A stretch of 36,379 bases of DNA, taken from positions 58,092 to 94,470 of the forward strand of contig NZ_JAHMIN010000023.1 of assembly GCF_018986435.1 (NCBI RefSeq), read 5' to 3'. This DNA comes from Hahella sp. HN01. Lineage in GTDB: Bacteria > Pseudomonadota > Gammaproteobacteria > Pseudomonadales > Oleiphilaceae. Below, piece after piece: positions 1 to 9,074 of the stretch. Position 1 is the first letter of the stretch. Every line of letters begins with the position of its first letter. A program made the position numbers and the translations under genes. The notes under the pieces were generated by a model. That model was not told the DNA's origin. It did no database searches and was given only the letters and a program-made list of their open reading frames with translations.

Positions 1-1877
1 CCGCCCGCCACTTCCCAGCCGGGAGACACTTCTCCGGCGATCTCCAACTCATACCCCTGACTGGAAACGCCATCCACGCCTTTGTAGTAATTCGTGCTGG
101 TTCCAGGATAAACGCCCGCCACTTCCGCGACGTTGTCCTGTTTGGTTTTGAAGACAGCGACGGTGGTATTGAGGCGCTCGTTGAACAGCTCGCTCTTCAA
201 CCCTGCTTCGATGTTGTCGCCCTTCACCGGAGCGATGCGGTTATGGTCGATGTCGTCTTTGAACTGGGGATCGAATATTTTGGTGTAGCTGACATATACC
301 GAATGATTTTCATGTATATCCGCCACAACGCCGACATAGGGAACCACTTCTCCACTTTGTGTTTCTTTCTTGCTGTCGCCGTAGGTGACGCCGCTGCTCT
401 CCAGGTCCGTCACACGGAAACCGGTGATCAAGGTCAGGCGATCCATTGGCTTAAGCCGGGTGGCGGCGTACAGGCTTCTGCGCTTATCGGTGAATTTGCT
501 GCCAGCGACACCTGCGTTGTATTCCGGGTCGGGATAATCGCCATCCCAATCGTCAATGTCATCGATTTCCGTCCCGATTCCCGCGCCATATTTGGACTCG
601 TCCCACACCTCGGATTTAGACCAGTTCAAACCAATCACCGCTTCGTGTTCACGTCCTCCCAGGGTGAATGGCCCTGTCGCATAAACATCTGCAATCCACT
701 GCTCGTTATCAAAACCGTACAGGCTGGGATACGCGTAAAGATCAGACCCGGACGTATCCGGATTGGGCGTCCCATAGACATAAAACAGCTTGGTATCGGC
801 CTTGACCTGCTGGCGAGTGAGCACGCCTTTGATACGCCAGCCGTTGGCGAAGTCATGGGCCAGCTCGGCAAAAGAGCTGTCGATACGGCCATCCCAGTAC
901 GCCCAATCCGTCGCCGTGCTGACGGACGCATCGTAATTCGTAGCCGAACCATCCGTCCGGTACAGCGGCAATGCGCCCCACATTGGGCTGTTTGAGAGCG
1001 TATCCTGGCGACTGTGACCCAACGTCAGCGTGGTGCTGTCATTCAGGTCGGCCTCCACCACGCCATAAAAAATGGTCTTTTCCTGCTCATAGCGATCCAG
1101 ATAGGACTCTTTATCCTGATAGGACACGACCATCCTGCCGCGCACTCGCTCCGACTGCAGCAAAGCGCCGGAAACATCCGCGTCCACACGACGGTTATCC
1201 CATGAGCCATAAGAAAGCCCCACGGAAGCCTGAGTGTCCGCCGTCGGCCGCTTGCGCACGAAGTTAACCGTGGCGGAGGGCGTTCCTGTGCCAGTCATGA
1301 GTCCATTAGCGCCGCGCAGCACCTCAATGCGATCGTATATCGCAGTATCTATATCGCCGTACAGATTGCCGTATACGAAAGGGACGCCAATGCCGTCGAG
1401 CTGAAAGTTGGTGATATCAAAGCCTCTCGCCGTAAAGTAGGTGCGGTCGGTTTCCACCTGCTCCACGGTGACGCCGGGACTGTACGCCAGCACGTCGTTG
1501 ATATCCGTCAGCGCAAAGTCCTGCAGTTGCGTTCGGGTGATCACCGACACCGACTGCGGCGTCTCCCGCAACGACATGTCCATCCGCGACGCCGTGTTGC
1601 TGGCGCGGGTTGTATATGACCCGCTGCCTTCCGTCGGAGCGACGCCGCCCGCCTTAGCGTTTACCATCACCGGCTGCAACACCTGTACGTCATCGCTATC
1701 TTCCGCCGCGACGCCTCCTGAGGCCAGCAATCCCAGCGATAACACCGCCACCCAGTACGCCAGTCCGTTGGCGGCATAGGGCGGCGCGTGACGAACGGAT
1801 CGTCTGGCGCTGCAAGTTTGGGAAGAGATTGGGAATAAACGGGGCGCAAATTTACCGGGACAACGCTGCGTCGCCAT
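1..1877 (-). CDS. TonB-dependent siderophore receptor (partial, C-terminus beyond window)
   Basis: Outer-membrane beta-barrel receptor that imports a ferric siderophore using TonB energy. About 625 codons are visible. They begin at ATG 1877, preceded by a GAGAGGA ribosome site, and run off the left edge in frame; full-length family members are about 700 residues, so roughly 80-100 residues are missing. The N-terminus has an unusually long basic stretch (about 38 residues) before a hydrophobic signal segment ending SGGVAA. A plug domain follows with typical motifs: RETPQSVSVITR, YSPGVTVEQ, ARGFDITNFQLDGIG and YDRIEVLRGANGL, then VNFVRKRPT leading into the barrel. These place it in the FhuE/FpvA-like siderophore receptor subfamily. 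It is divergent from the fhu-type ABC operon and shares a Fur box with it. The exact siderophore cannot be told from sequence. Confidence 0.93.
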   Translation of the reverse strand, partial: MATQRCPGKFAPRLFPISSQTCSARRSVRHAPPYAANGLAYWVAVLSLGLLASGGVAAEDSDDVQVLQPVMVNAKAGGVAPTEGSGSYTTRASNTASRMDMSLRETPQSVSVITRTQLQDFALTDINDVLAYSPGVTVEQVETDRTYFTARGFDITNFQLDGIGVPFVYGNLYGDIDTAIYDRIEVLRGANGLMTGTGTPSATVNFVRKRPTADTQASVGLSYGSWDNRRVDADVSGALLQSERVRGRMVVSYQDKESYLDRYEQEKTIFYGVVEADLNDSTTLTLGHSRQDTLSNSPMWGALPLYRTDGSATNYDASVSTATDWAYWDGRIDSSFAELAHDFANGWRIKGVLTRQQVKADTKLFYVYGTPNPDTSGSDLYAYPSLYGFDNEQWIADVYATGPFTLGGREHEAVIGLNWSKSEVWDESKYGAGIGTEIDDIDDWDGDYPDPEYNAGVAGSKFTDKRRSLYAATRLKPMDRLTLITGFRVTDLESSGVTYGDSKKETQSGEVVPYVGVVADIHENHSVYVSYTKIFDPQFKDDIDHNRIAPVKGDNIEAGLKSELFNERLNTTVAVFKTKQDNVAEVAGVYPGTSTNYYKGVDGVSSQGYELEIAGEVSPGWEVAG

Positions 1878-2269
1878 ACTGCGGGTTCCTCTCAGGTAGC
1901 AATTAATCTGGCAGACAAACAGCGTCCTTCTCTTTGTCTGAAATGACAGGACCTGCGTACGCCAAGTGGCCAGGCCTGCTTTCCGCTGCATGTCGCCGCA
2001 CAGGCGCATCCATACGCCTGACTATCAGCGGTCGATTCATTGTCAGGCTGATAACGAGTGGGAATCTGAGTGGCGTCCAGGCCAATACGGCGATGCAATA
2101 TTTGATAATCTAAACGCAAATCATTATCATTTGAATTAATTTTCGCGTCAACCTGCAGAGAAACGTCGCCGTAACGCATCGCTCATCCGGCCGCCTAACT
2201 CACTCAGGTATCGGCGACATTGAGTAAGCCATCATTCGCAGCCATTAAATCGGACAGCCCAATCACCCC
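1878..2269. other. Intergenic region between divergent iron-uptake units
   Basis: This 392-bp stretch separates the TonB receptor from the fhu-type operon. It contains the Fur box described separately and no convincing gene. A reading frame crosses it on the minus strand, but it overlaps the Fur box, lacks a ribosome site and resembles no family. The receptor start is about 240 bp from the Fur box, so a long 5' leader on the receptor mRNA is possible. Confidence 0.6.
2116..2134. promoter_or_regulatory. Fur box
   Basis: On the minus strand the 19-mer matches the classical Fur consensus GATAATGATAATCATTATC at 13 of 19 positions by my count, including an uninterrupted AATGATAAT core. It lies between the TonB receptor and the siderophore reductase/ABC operon, where iron repression of both would be expected. 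Binding by Fur is inferred. Confidence 0.75.
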
Positions 2270-3061
2270 GTGAGACCATCATCCCCCTTGCACCACTGTC
2301 AGCCCGGCGCAGCATCCGTTCCGCTGGATGCGCTGCTGCGCGCCGCCGCGCTGGCGCACCCTGCATTGACGGGAGAGATCGGCGTCGACAACACCGGTTT
2401 GATTTGCGCAAAGGCGGATAATCAGGAAGTTCTGACGCAATTACACAACTACTGGCGCAATGCCTGCCCGGAAGCAGGCGCTCCTTACTGGGCCGTGCGC
2501 AGTTGGACCATGCTGGTGTGGCAACCGACTTTTATTGCGGTTGCAGCAGTGCATATCGTCGGCGCCGCCGCGCCTTTATCCGAGCTGGGACAGAAGTACG
2601 CCCAGGGCGTAGTAGCGGGTTTTCGCACCCCGCCCGTGGCCTTGCCCACCACCGCCATCGAACGCTTGATCGAGTTCAGCGGCGCAGAGCTGGCGCAAGT
2701 GTGCGAAGGCTTTCTGGAACAGCTAAACCGCATCGCCAAGGTTAAGCCACTGATCGCTAAACGCCTGGTTGCGGACAGTCTGTTATCCGCCCTCTCTCGC
2801 CTCAGCCTGCTAAACGCGCCCCCCGACAACGACGAGATCCAACACTGGGCGCAAGCCTGGCTGAAGGCCATGGACCTGGTTGGATACAGCAGCCTGACGC
2901 CCATTCCGCTGCATAACGGAAGACTGCAACTGACCCTGGACCGCAAAGCCTGTTGCCTGCACTACCTGCGACAGGACGGCGAGCTATGCGCGTCATGCCC
3001 GAAACAAAAACCGGAAGTGCGCGTACAACGACTGACGGAAGAGTGGAACGCCTATGCTTGA
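2270..3061 (+). CDS. FhuF-like siderophore ferric reductase, [2Fe-2S]
   Basis: Likely cytoplasmic reductase that releases iron from an imported ferric siderophore. The 263 residues match the usual size of FhuF. The C-terminus carries the diagnostic cluster ligands C228-C229, ten residues, then C240-ASC-243 (CC-x10-C-x2-C), which bind the [2Fe-2S] centre in FhuF. The start is GTG 2270 without a clear Shine-Dalgarno, so the N-terminus is uncertain by a few residues. It is the first gene of the operon, and its last 8 bp overlap the start of the FhuC-like ATPase, implying translational coupling. The Fur box 136 bp upstream suggests iron repression. The family assignment is strong. The name fhuF is withheld because several FhuF-like subfamilies exist. 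Confidence 0.88.
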   Translation: MRPSSPLHHCQPGAASVPLDALLRAAALAHPALTGEIGVDNTGLICAKADNQEVLTQLHNYWRNACPEAGAPYWAVRSWTMLVWQPTFIAVAAVHIVGAAAPLSELGQKYAQGVVAGFRTPPVALPTTAIERLIEFSGAELAQVCEGFLEQLNRIAKVKPLIAKRLVADSLLSALSRLSLLNAPPDNDEIQHWAQAWLKAMDLVGYSSLTPIPLHNGRLQLTLDRKACCLHYLRQDGELCASCPKQKPEVRVQRLTEEWNAYA

Positions 3062-3821
3062 GCTTGAAGATATCCGCGTGCGCCGCGATGGGCGTGACAT
3101 CCTGTCTCTGCCCCACCTGAATCTGGACCCGCGCCGCTTCAACGTTATCCTGGGGCATAACGGGTCTGGAAAATCCACTCTGATCAATTTGCTGGCGCGG
3201 CAAATCCAGCCGGATTCCGGCGTCATCAGACTGCAAAACCGCCCGTTGAACGATTACTCACAACGAGATCTGGCGAGGAACATCGCGTTTCTGCCGCAAA
3301 ATCTGCCGGAAGTCGCCGGCCTTAATGTCAGGGAGCTGATACGTCTGGGCCGCTTTCCCTGGCGTGGGACATTTGGACGCTGGCGTCAGGAAGACACGGC
3401 GATTATCGAGGCGGCGATGGCGCAGACAGGTGTGTCGCGCTACGCGGAACACCTGACGGATCGACTGTCTGGAGGCGAACGCCAGCGCGCCTGGATCGCC
3501 ATGTTATTGGCCCAGCAGGCGCCGTTGTTGATGCTGGACGAACCCACTTCCGCCCTGGACTTATCCCATCAATACGAAGTGATGGGGCTACTGCGCCGTC
3601 TCAATCAAGAACACGGACGCGGCGTTGTCGTCATCCTCCATGACGTCAATCTGGCCGCCCGTTTTGCAGACCGCATCGTGGCGCTGAAACAAGGGCGACT
3701 GGCGTTCGACGGCGCGCCGGAGTCTCTGTTGTCCGCTTCGCTGTTAGGGGAGTTGTACGGCATTGATATTGACCTCGTCGATCATCCGCGCCAGGACAGC
3801 AAAATCGCGGTAGTGGCATGA
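3054..3821 (+). CDS. fhuC: Iron-siderophore ABC transporter ATP-binding protein FhuC-like
   Basis: ATPase subunit that powers ferric-siderophore import across the inner membrane. The 255 residues hold a complete nucleotide-binding domain: Walker A GHNGSGKST (34-42), Q-loop LPQN (80-83), ABC signature LSGGERQR (138-145), Walker B LLMLDEPTSALD (158-169) and switch histidine in VVILHDVN. Length and motifs fit the FhuC/FecE/BtuD iron-B12 class. It overlaps the preceding reductase by 8 bp and is followed by the binding protein and a double-length permease, the same C-D-B order as E. coli fhuCDB. That synteny and the fused permease are the reasons for using the fhu name. Substrate specificity is inferred. 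Confidence 0.92.
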   Translation: MLELEDIRVRRDGRDILSLPHLNLDPRRFNVILGHNGSGKSTLINLLARQIQPDSGVIRLQNRPLNDYSQRDLARNIAFLPQNLPEVAGLNVRELIRLGRFPWRGTFGRWRQEDTAIIEAAMAQTGVSRYAEHLTDRLSGGERQRAWIAMLLAQQAPLLMLDEPTSALDLSHQYEVMGLLRRLNQEHGRGVVVILHDVNLAARFADRIVALKQGRLAFDGAPESLLSASLLGELYGIDIDLVDHPRQDSKIAVVA

Positions 3822-3873
3822 CATTCATGATTTCTTATTGCACATCGATTATCCCTTCGCCTTCCATCCGGGT

Positions 3874-4836
3874 ATGCCCATGACTTTATTTTCCAACCTG
3901 ATTCGCCCTTCCCGTCGCCCGCTTACTGGCAGCCGCGCTTTCATTGCTCTCGCCTCTATCCTGGCGCTGACGATCAGCGTCTGCGCCCAGGCGATCACCA
4001 TCAGCGACAATCGCGGCGAGCATGAATTCGCGCAAACGCCACAGCGGGTTATCGCGCTGAACTGGTCTATGGCGGAAAATCTGGTGGAACTGGGCGTCAC
4101 GCCGATCGGCGTCGCCGATATCAAGGGCTATCAGGAGTGGGTGGTGCGCCCCCAACTGGCGGATTCCATCACTGACGTAGGCACGCGCTCCGAACCTAAC
4201 CTGGAGCGTATTGCGGCCCTGCAACCGGATGTGATTCTGCTTTCCAGCATGCAGGAAGGCATGGTGGAAAAACTGGAGCAAGTGGCGCCAGTGCTGTTTT
4301 TCGACTCTTTCCGCGCCGACCACGATAACTTCGATGTCTCCCGGCAGATCTTCCTGCAACTGGCTCGCCTGTTCGAGAAAGAAACCACGGCGAAGCAAAA
4401 ACTGGACGCGATGGACGCCCGCTTTGGCGAACTGCAAGCGCAATTGAAGGCGCACTATCACGGCAACTTGCCCAAAGTGGCGGCAGTGCGCTTCACCACG
4501 CCCTCGGTCCTGCGCATCTTCGGCGACAACTCCATGGCGCAAGCCGCCATGGCCAAACTGGGACTGCAACCCGCCCTGCCACAGTCGGCGAACCAATGGG
4601 GCATTACGCAGAAAAAGGTGACAGACCTGGGGCGGATCAAAGACGGCGTGGTGATTTACATCGAGCCTTTCGAACAGGCGGACGACCTGTTCTCCACACC
4701 ATTGTGGCGGGCAATGCCCTTCGTTCGCGGCGAACGCTTCGCCGCCGCCCGCTCCACCTGGACTTACGGCGGACCGCTGTCGGTGCAATATCTGGCGGAA
4801 TCCATCACCGACGCCTTATTAACGCTAACGCCGTGA
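3874..4836 (+). CDS. fhuD: Periplasmic iron-siderophore binding protein FhuD-like
   Basis: Periplasmic receptor that hands ferric siderophore to the FhuB-like permease. I chose ATG 3874 (320 residues). The frame is open from a TTG at 3838, but that has no ribosome site, and ATG 3880 is equally possible. The signal peptide has a basic N-region, the hydrophobic stretch AFIALASILALTIS and a cut after VCAQA. The mature protein shows typical class III binding-protein motifs: PQRVIALNWSMAENLVELGV, GTRSEPNLERIAALQPDVIL, and a long central helix joining two lobes. It lies between fhuC and fhuB. The C-terminal motif PLSVQYLAESITDALL is typical of the family. Ligand is likely a hydroxamate siderophore by synteny only. 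Confidence 0.9.
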   Translation: MPMTLFSNLIRPSRRPLTGSRAFIALASILALTISVCAQAITISDNRGEHEFAQTPQRVIALNWSMAENLVELGVTPIGVADIKGYQEWVVRPQLADSITDVGTRSEPNLERIAALQPDVILLSSMQEGMVEKLEQVAPVLFFDSFRADHDNFDVSRQIFLQLARLFEKETTAKQKLDAMDARFGELQAQLKAHYHGNLPKVAAVRFTTPSVLRIFGDNSMAQAAMAKLGLQPALPQSANQWGITQKKVTDLGRIKDGVVIYIEPFEQADDLFSTPLWRAMPFVRGERFAAARSTWTYGGPLSVQYLAESITDALLTLTP

Positions 4837-4874
4837 TCAAACTGGATCAGCTCATCGCTACAGGTTGAAGTCGT

Positions 4875-6842
4875 ATGCGCCGCTATCTGGTCACCCTGGC
4901 GTTATTGCCGGCTCTGCTGTTCGCCTACCTGCAACTTAGCTCTCCGCCGCCGCTCAGCGTGCAGTGGACGTTGCTCAGCGGCGGCGCAGCCATAGAGTTC
5001 GAAGACTTTCAGTTCTTTTACGCCACCCTGCCCCGGGCCGTTCTGGCCTTGCTGGTTGGCGGCGCTATGGGACTGGTCGGCAGTTTGTTGCAGCAAATCA
5101 CCCAGAATCGCCTGCTCTCTCCTATGACCCTGGGCGCCGCGTCAGGAGCCTGGCTGGCGCTGGTCTGCGCCAGCGTCTGGGCGCCCGCCCTGATGGCGAA
5201 TTATGGAGCCTGGATCGCCATGGCGGGCGCCAGCCTTTCCGTCACGCTGGTGTTATTGATCGCCGGCAGCGGTGGCTTGGCTGGTTTGCCTGTCGTGCTG
5301 GCGGGCATGGCCGTTAATATTCTGTTGGGCGCAGCGGCTTCCGCCATCGTGCTGCTCAACGATCAGTATGCGCGCAACCTGTTCATCTGGGGCGCGGGCG
5401 ATCTGACGCAAACAGACTGGAACTGGGTGGTCTGGCTCGCGCCCAAACTAAGCATCGCCCTGCTGATTCTGCTCTTCGCGCACCGCCCCCTGACCTTGCT
5501 GCGCCTCGGAGAGGCCGGCGCACGAGGACGCGGCATGGGCGTTTTCGCCACACTGGCGTTACTGCTTCCCGCCGCGCTTTGGCTGGTGGCGTGTTCTATC
5601 ACTGCCGTAGGAGTTATCAGTTTTATTGGCCTGCTAACGCCCAATCTTGCTCGCGCACTGGGAGCGCGCCGCGCCGGCGATGAGTTGGCGTACAGCCTGC
5701 TGCTGGGCGGACTGTTATTGCTGGCGACTGACGCCATCGCCGTGTTGGCCAGCCAGTGGACAACCGATCTGGTTCCCAGCGGCGCCGCGGCGGCGTTAAT
5801 CGGCGCGCCTGGATTAATCTGGTTCACCCGCCGCAAGTTAACCGCCGCCGATCACAGCTCTCTACAACTGCCCGCCGGCGTGATGAAACTATCCAAAACC
5901 GCTCTGATCATGCTGGCGCTGGCCGTGCCTGCAACAGCGGCGATAGCGTTGTTGTGGTCTCCAGAAGGGGCCGGTTCCGTCAGTTGGCGCTTTGGCTGGC
6001 CGTCCGACCTGGTTTTCTCCCTGCGCTGGCCGCGTATTGTCACCGCGGCGGCGGCGGGAGGCGGCATGGCCCTGACGGGCGTCATTCTTCAGCGATTGAT
6101 TCGCAATCCCCTGGCGAGCCCGGATATTCTGGGCATGTCCGCCGGCGCATCGCTGACATTAGTGCTTTCCGTGTTGGCGTTTGGAGGCTCGATCTATCAA
6201 GCCGGCCCTTTGATCGCTTTCGCCGGCAGCCTGGGCGTACTTTTGCTGCTATTGCTGCTGGGACGCCGCCATCACTACGCCCCCGGCGTCATGGTGCTGA
6301 CCGGCATCTCCCTGGCGGCGTTGATCGACGCCCTCGTGCGTTTCGCCCTGGCCAAGGGCAGCGACAGCGCCTATTCGATTCTGGGCTGGATGGCTGGCTC
6401 CACTTACCAAACCACCGACGGTAAAGCCTGGCTTCTGCTGACCGGAGTTATCGTCCTCGCCACGTTATGCGCGCTTTGCTCCCGCTGGCTGACATTGATC
6501 TCCGCCGGAGACCAGATCGCACTGGCCCGTGGTCTGAATGTCAAACGCGCCCGTCTGGCGTTGCTGTTTCTGGCTTCCCTCGCCTGCGCGCTGGTCACTG
6601 CGGTGATGGGCCCCGTCGCCTTCGTAGGCCTGCTTGCGCCACACATGGCCGCCATGCTCGGCGCCCGCAAAGCGCCGCAGCAACTGCTTCTCGCCATTCT
6701 GTTGGGAGCGCTGCTGATGATTCTCTCCGATTGGCTGGGACGCACGCTTTTATACCCGGCGCAAATGCCCGCTGGCGCAATCGCGTCTTTGCTTGGCGGC
6801 GGTTACTTCATTTACCTGCTGACGCGTCGACGCGCAGCGTAA
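4875..6842 (+). CDS. fhuB: Iron-siderophore ABC transporter double permease FhuB-like
   Basis: Inner-membrane permease for the ferric siderophore. At 655 residues it is about twice a normal FecCD permease and consists of two fused FecCD modules, roughly 1-325 and 335-655. Each repeats the family motifs: PRAVLALLVGGAMGLVGSLL against PRIVTAAAAGGGMALTGVIL, and GVISFIGLLTPNLAR against GPVAFVGLLAPHMAA. This one-chain architecture is the hallmark of FhuB (E. coli FhuB is about 660 aa). About 20 transmembrane segments are expected. It lies 38 bp after fhuD, with AGGTTGAAG upstream of its ATG, and is the last gene of the operon. The FhuF-like reductase and TonB receptor complete the pathway. Confidence 0.93.
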   Translation: MRRYLVTLALLPALLFAYLQLSSPPPLSVQWTLLSGGAAIEFEDFQFFYATLPRAVLALLVGGAMGLVGSLLQQITQNRLLSPMTLGAASGAWLALVCASVWAPALMANYGAWIAMAGASLSVTLVLLIAGSGGLAGLPVVLAGMAVNILLGAAASAIVLLNDQYARNLFIWGAGDLTQTDWNWVVWLAPKLSIALLILLFAHRPLTLLRLGEAGARGRGMGVFATLALLLPAALWLVACSITAVGVISFIGLLTPNLARALGARRAGDELAYSLLLGGLLLLATDAIAVLASQWTTDLVPSGAAAALIGAPGLIWFTRRKLTAADHSSLQLPAGVMKLSKTALIMLALAVPATAAIALLWSPEGAGSVSWRFGWPSDLVFSLRWPRIVTAAAAGGGMALTGVILQRLIRNPLASPDILGMSAGASLTLVLSVLAFGGSIYQAGPLIAFAGSLGVLLLLLLLGRRHHYAPGVMVLTGISLAALIDALVRFALAKGSDSAYSILGWMAGSTYQTTDGKAWLLLTGVIVLATLCALCSRWLTLISAGDQIALARGLNVKRARLALLFLASLACALVTAVMGPVAFVGLLAPHMAAMLGARKAPQQLLLAILLGALLMILSDWLGRTLLYPAQMPAGAIASLLGGGYFIYLLTRRRAA

Positions 6843-6859
6843 AACGATTTTTGCTTGCC

Positions 6860-6918
6860 TGTTAGCGAAATACCGGTAGACTAACAAACAAATGTTAGAC
6901 ATACGGACATTTGTTTGT
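6860..6918. promoter_or_regulatory. Nested inverted repeats over the psuK start, candidate operator
   Basis: A perfect 12-bp inverted repeat is present: ACAAACAAATGT (6884-6895), an 11-bp spacer, then ACATTTGTTTGT (6907-6918). Nested in it are half-sites of a second dyad: TGTTAG at 6860, CTAACA at 6881 and TGTTAG at 6893. The right arm covers the TTG/GTG start codons of the kinase gene. Symmetry and position fit an operator, plausibly for the winged-helix domain of the same protein. Confidence 0.6.
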
Positions 6919-8011
6919 GATAACCGAACGCGAACAGGAGATCCTGGATTTAATCCGCCAGGACCCGCTCATCTCTCAACAGGCCCTGGCCGACCGTCTG
7001 GGCGTCAGTCGCTCCGCCGTGGCGGGTCATATTATGAACCTCTCCAACAAGGGCGCGATTCGCGGTAAGGGCTATATCCTCGCGGACAATCCTTACGTGG
7101 TGGTGATTGGCGGCGCCAACATGGATATTCTCGGGCAGCCCAGCGACAAACTGCTGCCCCGCGACTCCAATCCGGGGCATGTCAGCTGCTCTCCCGGCGG
7201 CGTCGCCCGCAACATTGCGGAAAACCTGGCGCGCCTCGGCGTAGACGTGCGCTTGATCGCCCCCCTGGGCAAGGACGTATACGGACAGACGCTGCTGGAG
7301 CAAGGGCTGCAATGCGGCATCGACATGCGCCATTGCCTGCAACTGGACGACGCCGTCACCTCCACCTATCTGTCAGTGCTGGACGCCTGCGGCGACATGT
7401 CCGTCGCCATCAATGACATGCAGATTCTGGATCGTCTCAGCGTCGAATACCTGCGCAGCCATGCCGACATGATCCGCCGCGCCAGTCTGTTGATTGTCGA
7501 CGCCAACCTGTCCGCCGGGGTATTGGAGTACCTGCTCAGCCAGTTCCCTGATCTGCCGATATTCGCCGACCCGGTATCTGGCCCCAAGTCGGACAAGTTA
7601 CGCGGGCTGCTCGACGCCATCCACACATTCAAGCCCAATCTGGCGGAAGCGAAGCGCCTGTCCGGGCTGGACGCTCAGGATGACGGACAGCTATCCCAGC
7701 TGGCCTCCTGGTTTCATCAGAAAGGCGTGCAGCGTGTTTGCATCAGCCTCGGCGCTCAGGGCGTTTACGTCAGCGAAGCCGGCCGTCACCAACTATATCC
7801 GCCGCCGCCAATCCAGCCGGTCAACGCCAATGGCGCCGGCGATGCGTTTCTCGCCGGCCTCGCTTATGGCTGGCTGGCGCAATGGCCCACGCCCAAATCC
7901 GTTAACTTCGCCATCGCCGCCTCGGCGGTGGCCATGTCGCACCAGGCGACCATCAATCCGAATATGTCCCTGGCGACAGTGAACCGTTTACTAGAGGAAA
8001 CTTTTTTATGA
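6911..8011 (+). CDS. psuK: Pseudouridine kinase with N-terminal helix-turn-helix (PfkB family)
   Basis: Sugar kinase predicted to phosphorylate pseudouridine to pseudouridine 5'-phosphate. Residues 1-55 form a winged helix-turn-helix (REQEILDLIRQDPLISQQAL, then GVSRSAVAGHI). The rest is a PfkB/ribokinase fold with VVIGGANMDILGQ, the SPGGVARNIAENLARLG glycine-rich motif and the catalytic signature NANGAGDAF (Asp 311). Starts available after the upstream in-frame stop are TTG 6911 and GTG 6917; GTG 6917 has GGA at a plausible distance. Its last 4 bp overlap psuG (ATGA), which fixes the substrate as pseudouridine better than the fold alone. The HTH fusion resembles E. coli YeiI. The perfect inverted repeat across its start suggests self-regulation. 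Confidence 0.88.
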   Translation: MFVITEREQEILDLIRQDPLISQQALADRLGVSRSAVAGHIMNLSNKGAIRGKGYILADNPYVVVIGGANMDILGQPSDKLLPRDSNPGHVSCSPGGVARNIAENLARLGVDVRLIAPLGKDVYGQTLLEQGLQCGIDMRHCLQLDDAVTSTYLSVLDACGDMSVAINDMQILDRLSVEYLRSHADMIRRASLLIVDANLSAGVLEYLLSQFPDLPIFADPVSGPKSDKLRGLLDAIHTFKPNLAEAKRLSGLDAQDDGQLSQLASWFHQKGVQRVCISLGAQGVYVSEAGRHQLYPPPPIQPVNANGAGDAFLAGLAYGWLAQWPTPKSVNFAIAASAVAMSHQATINPNMSLATVNRLLEETFL

Positions 8012-8919
8012 ATACTTATCTGGACGTATCTCCCGAAGTACAAGCCGCTCTGGCGGCCGGCAAACCGGTCGTGGCGCTGGAGTCCACTATCATTTCCCAT
8101 GGCATGCCCTGGCCGCAAAACGCGGAAACCGCGTTGCAGGTAGAGCAGATCGTGCGCGACAACGGCGCGGTTCCCGCCACTATCGCCATCATCAAAGGCC
8201 GTCTGAAAGTCGGTTTGAGCAAGGAAGAGATCGAATACCTGGGTCAGGCCGGTTTGAGCGTCACCAAAGCCAGCCGCCGCGACATTCCCTTTATCGTCGC
8301 CCGTGGCGGCGACGGCGCCACCACTGTCGCCTCAACAATGATTCTGGCGGCCATGGCGGGAGTCAAAGTCTTCGCCACCGGCGGTATCGGCGGCGTGCAT
8401 CGCGGCGCCCAGGAAACCTTTGATATCTCCGCCGACCTGCAGGAACTGGCGCACACCGACGTGGCGGTCATCTGCGCCGGCGCCAAATCGATTCTCGACC
8501 TGGGCCTGACCCGGGAATATCTGGAAACTCATGGCGTGCCACTGGTGGGCTATCAGACTTCCACCCTGCCTGCGTTCTACACCCGCGACAGCGATTTCGA
8601 TGTGGATTATCAATTGGATACGCCAGAGCAGATCGCTTCGGCGCTGCAAGCAAAATGGGCAATGGGTCTGCGCGGCGGCGTGGTGATCGCCAACCCGATC
8701 CCGGAAGCCTACGCCATGGACCGCGCCAAGATTGACCAGGCCATCAACGCCGCGTTGACGGAAATGGAAGAGAATGGCGTCAGCGGTAAAGACTCCACGC
8801 CGTTCCTGCTGGCGAAAGTGGCGGAAATTACCGGCGGCGACAGCCTGAAAGCCAATATCCAGCTGGTGTTCAATAACGCAGCCCTGGCGGCGCGCATCGC
8901 TGCGTCCTACTACGCTTAA
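8008..8919 (+). CDS. psuG: Pseudouridine-5'-phosphate glycosidase
   Basis: Cleaves pseudouridine 5'-phosphate, breaking its C-C glycosidic bond, to uracil and ribose 5-phosphate, the second step after PsuK in salvage of pseudouridine from RNA turnover. The 303 residues are full length. Residues that align with the E. coli active site are present with a constant offset of six: E25 (VVALESTII), K87 (SVTKAS), D139 (TFDIS, metal site) and K160 (CAGAKSILDLGLTRE, Schiff-base lysine). The start ATG overlaps the psuK stop, and GAGGAAAC lies upstream as ribosome site, so the two are translationally coupled. A strong stem-loop follows the stop. Confidence 0.96.
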   Translation: MNTYLDVSPEVQAALAAGKPVVALESTIISHGMPWPQNAETALQVEQIVRDNGAVPATIAIIKGRLKVGLSKEEIEYLGQAGLSVTKASRRDIPFIVARGGDGATTVASTMILAAMAGVKVFATGGIGGVHRGAQETFDISADLQELAHTDVAVICAGAKSILDLGLTREYLETHGVPLVGYQTSTLPAFYTRDSDFDVDYQLDTPEQIASALQAKWAMGLRGGVVIANPIPEAYAMDRAKIDQAINAALTEMEENGVSGKDSTPFLLAKVAEITGGDSLKANIQLVFNNAALAARIAASYYA

Positions 8920-8930
8920 ATTCTTTGTCT

Positions 8931-8967
8931 ACGGAGTGGTTTGACGGCATTCGCCAAACCACTCCGT
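8931..8967 (+). terminator. 13-bp stem-loop after psuG
   Basis: ACGGAGTGGTTTG (8931-8943) pairs perfectly with CAAACCACTCCGT (8955-8967) across an 11-nt loop, 12 nt after the psuG stop. No T-run follows, so it may be an mRNA 3'-end stabiliser or weak terminator. A canonical terminator appears later at 9189. Confidence 0.55.
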
Positions 8968-9074
8968 GCGATCATTTTCAGCCTGCCGATCTAAGCCATT
9001 CTGGGTGCGACAATTTGCCGTCTTCCCGACAGCGGCCGACTCCTTCTAAACTTCCTCTCACAGCAAGGTACAGA

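Noticed and set aside
1892-2179. Open frame of 95 codons on the minus strand upstream of the TonB receptor
   Set aside because: It overlaps the Fur box, has no ribosome site, and its translation has no recognisable pattern.
3886-4788. 300-codon minus-strand frame opposite fhuD
   Set aside because: Antisense shadow of a clear binding-protein gene; composition rich in His/Gln/Arg as usual for such shadows.
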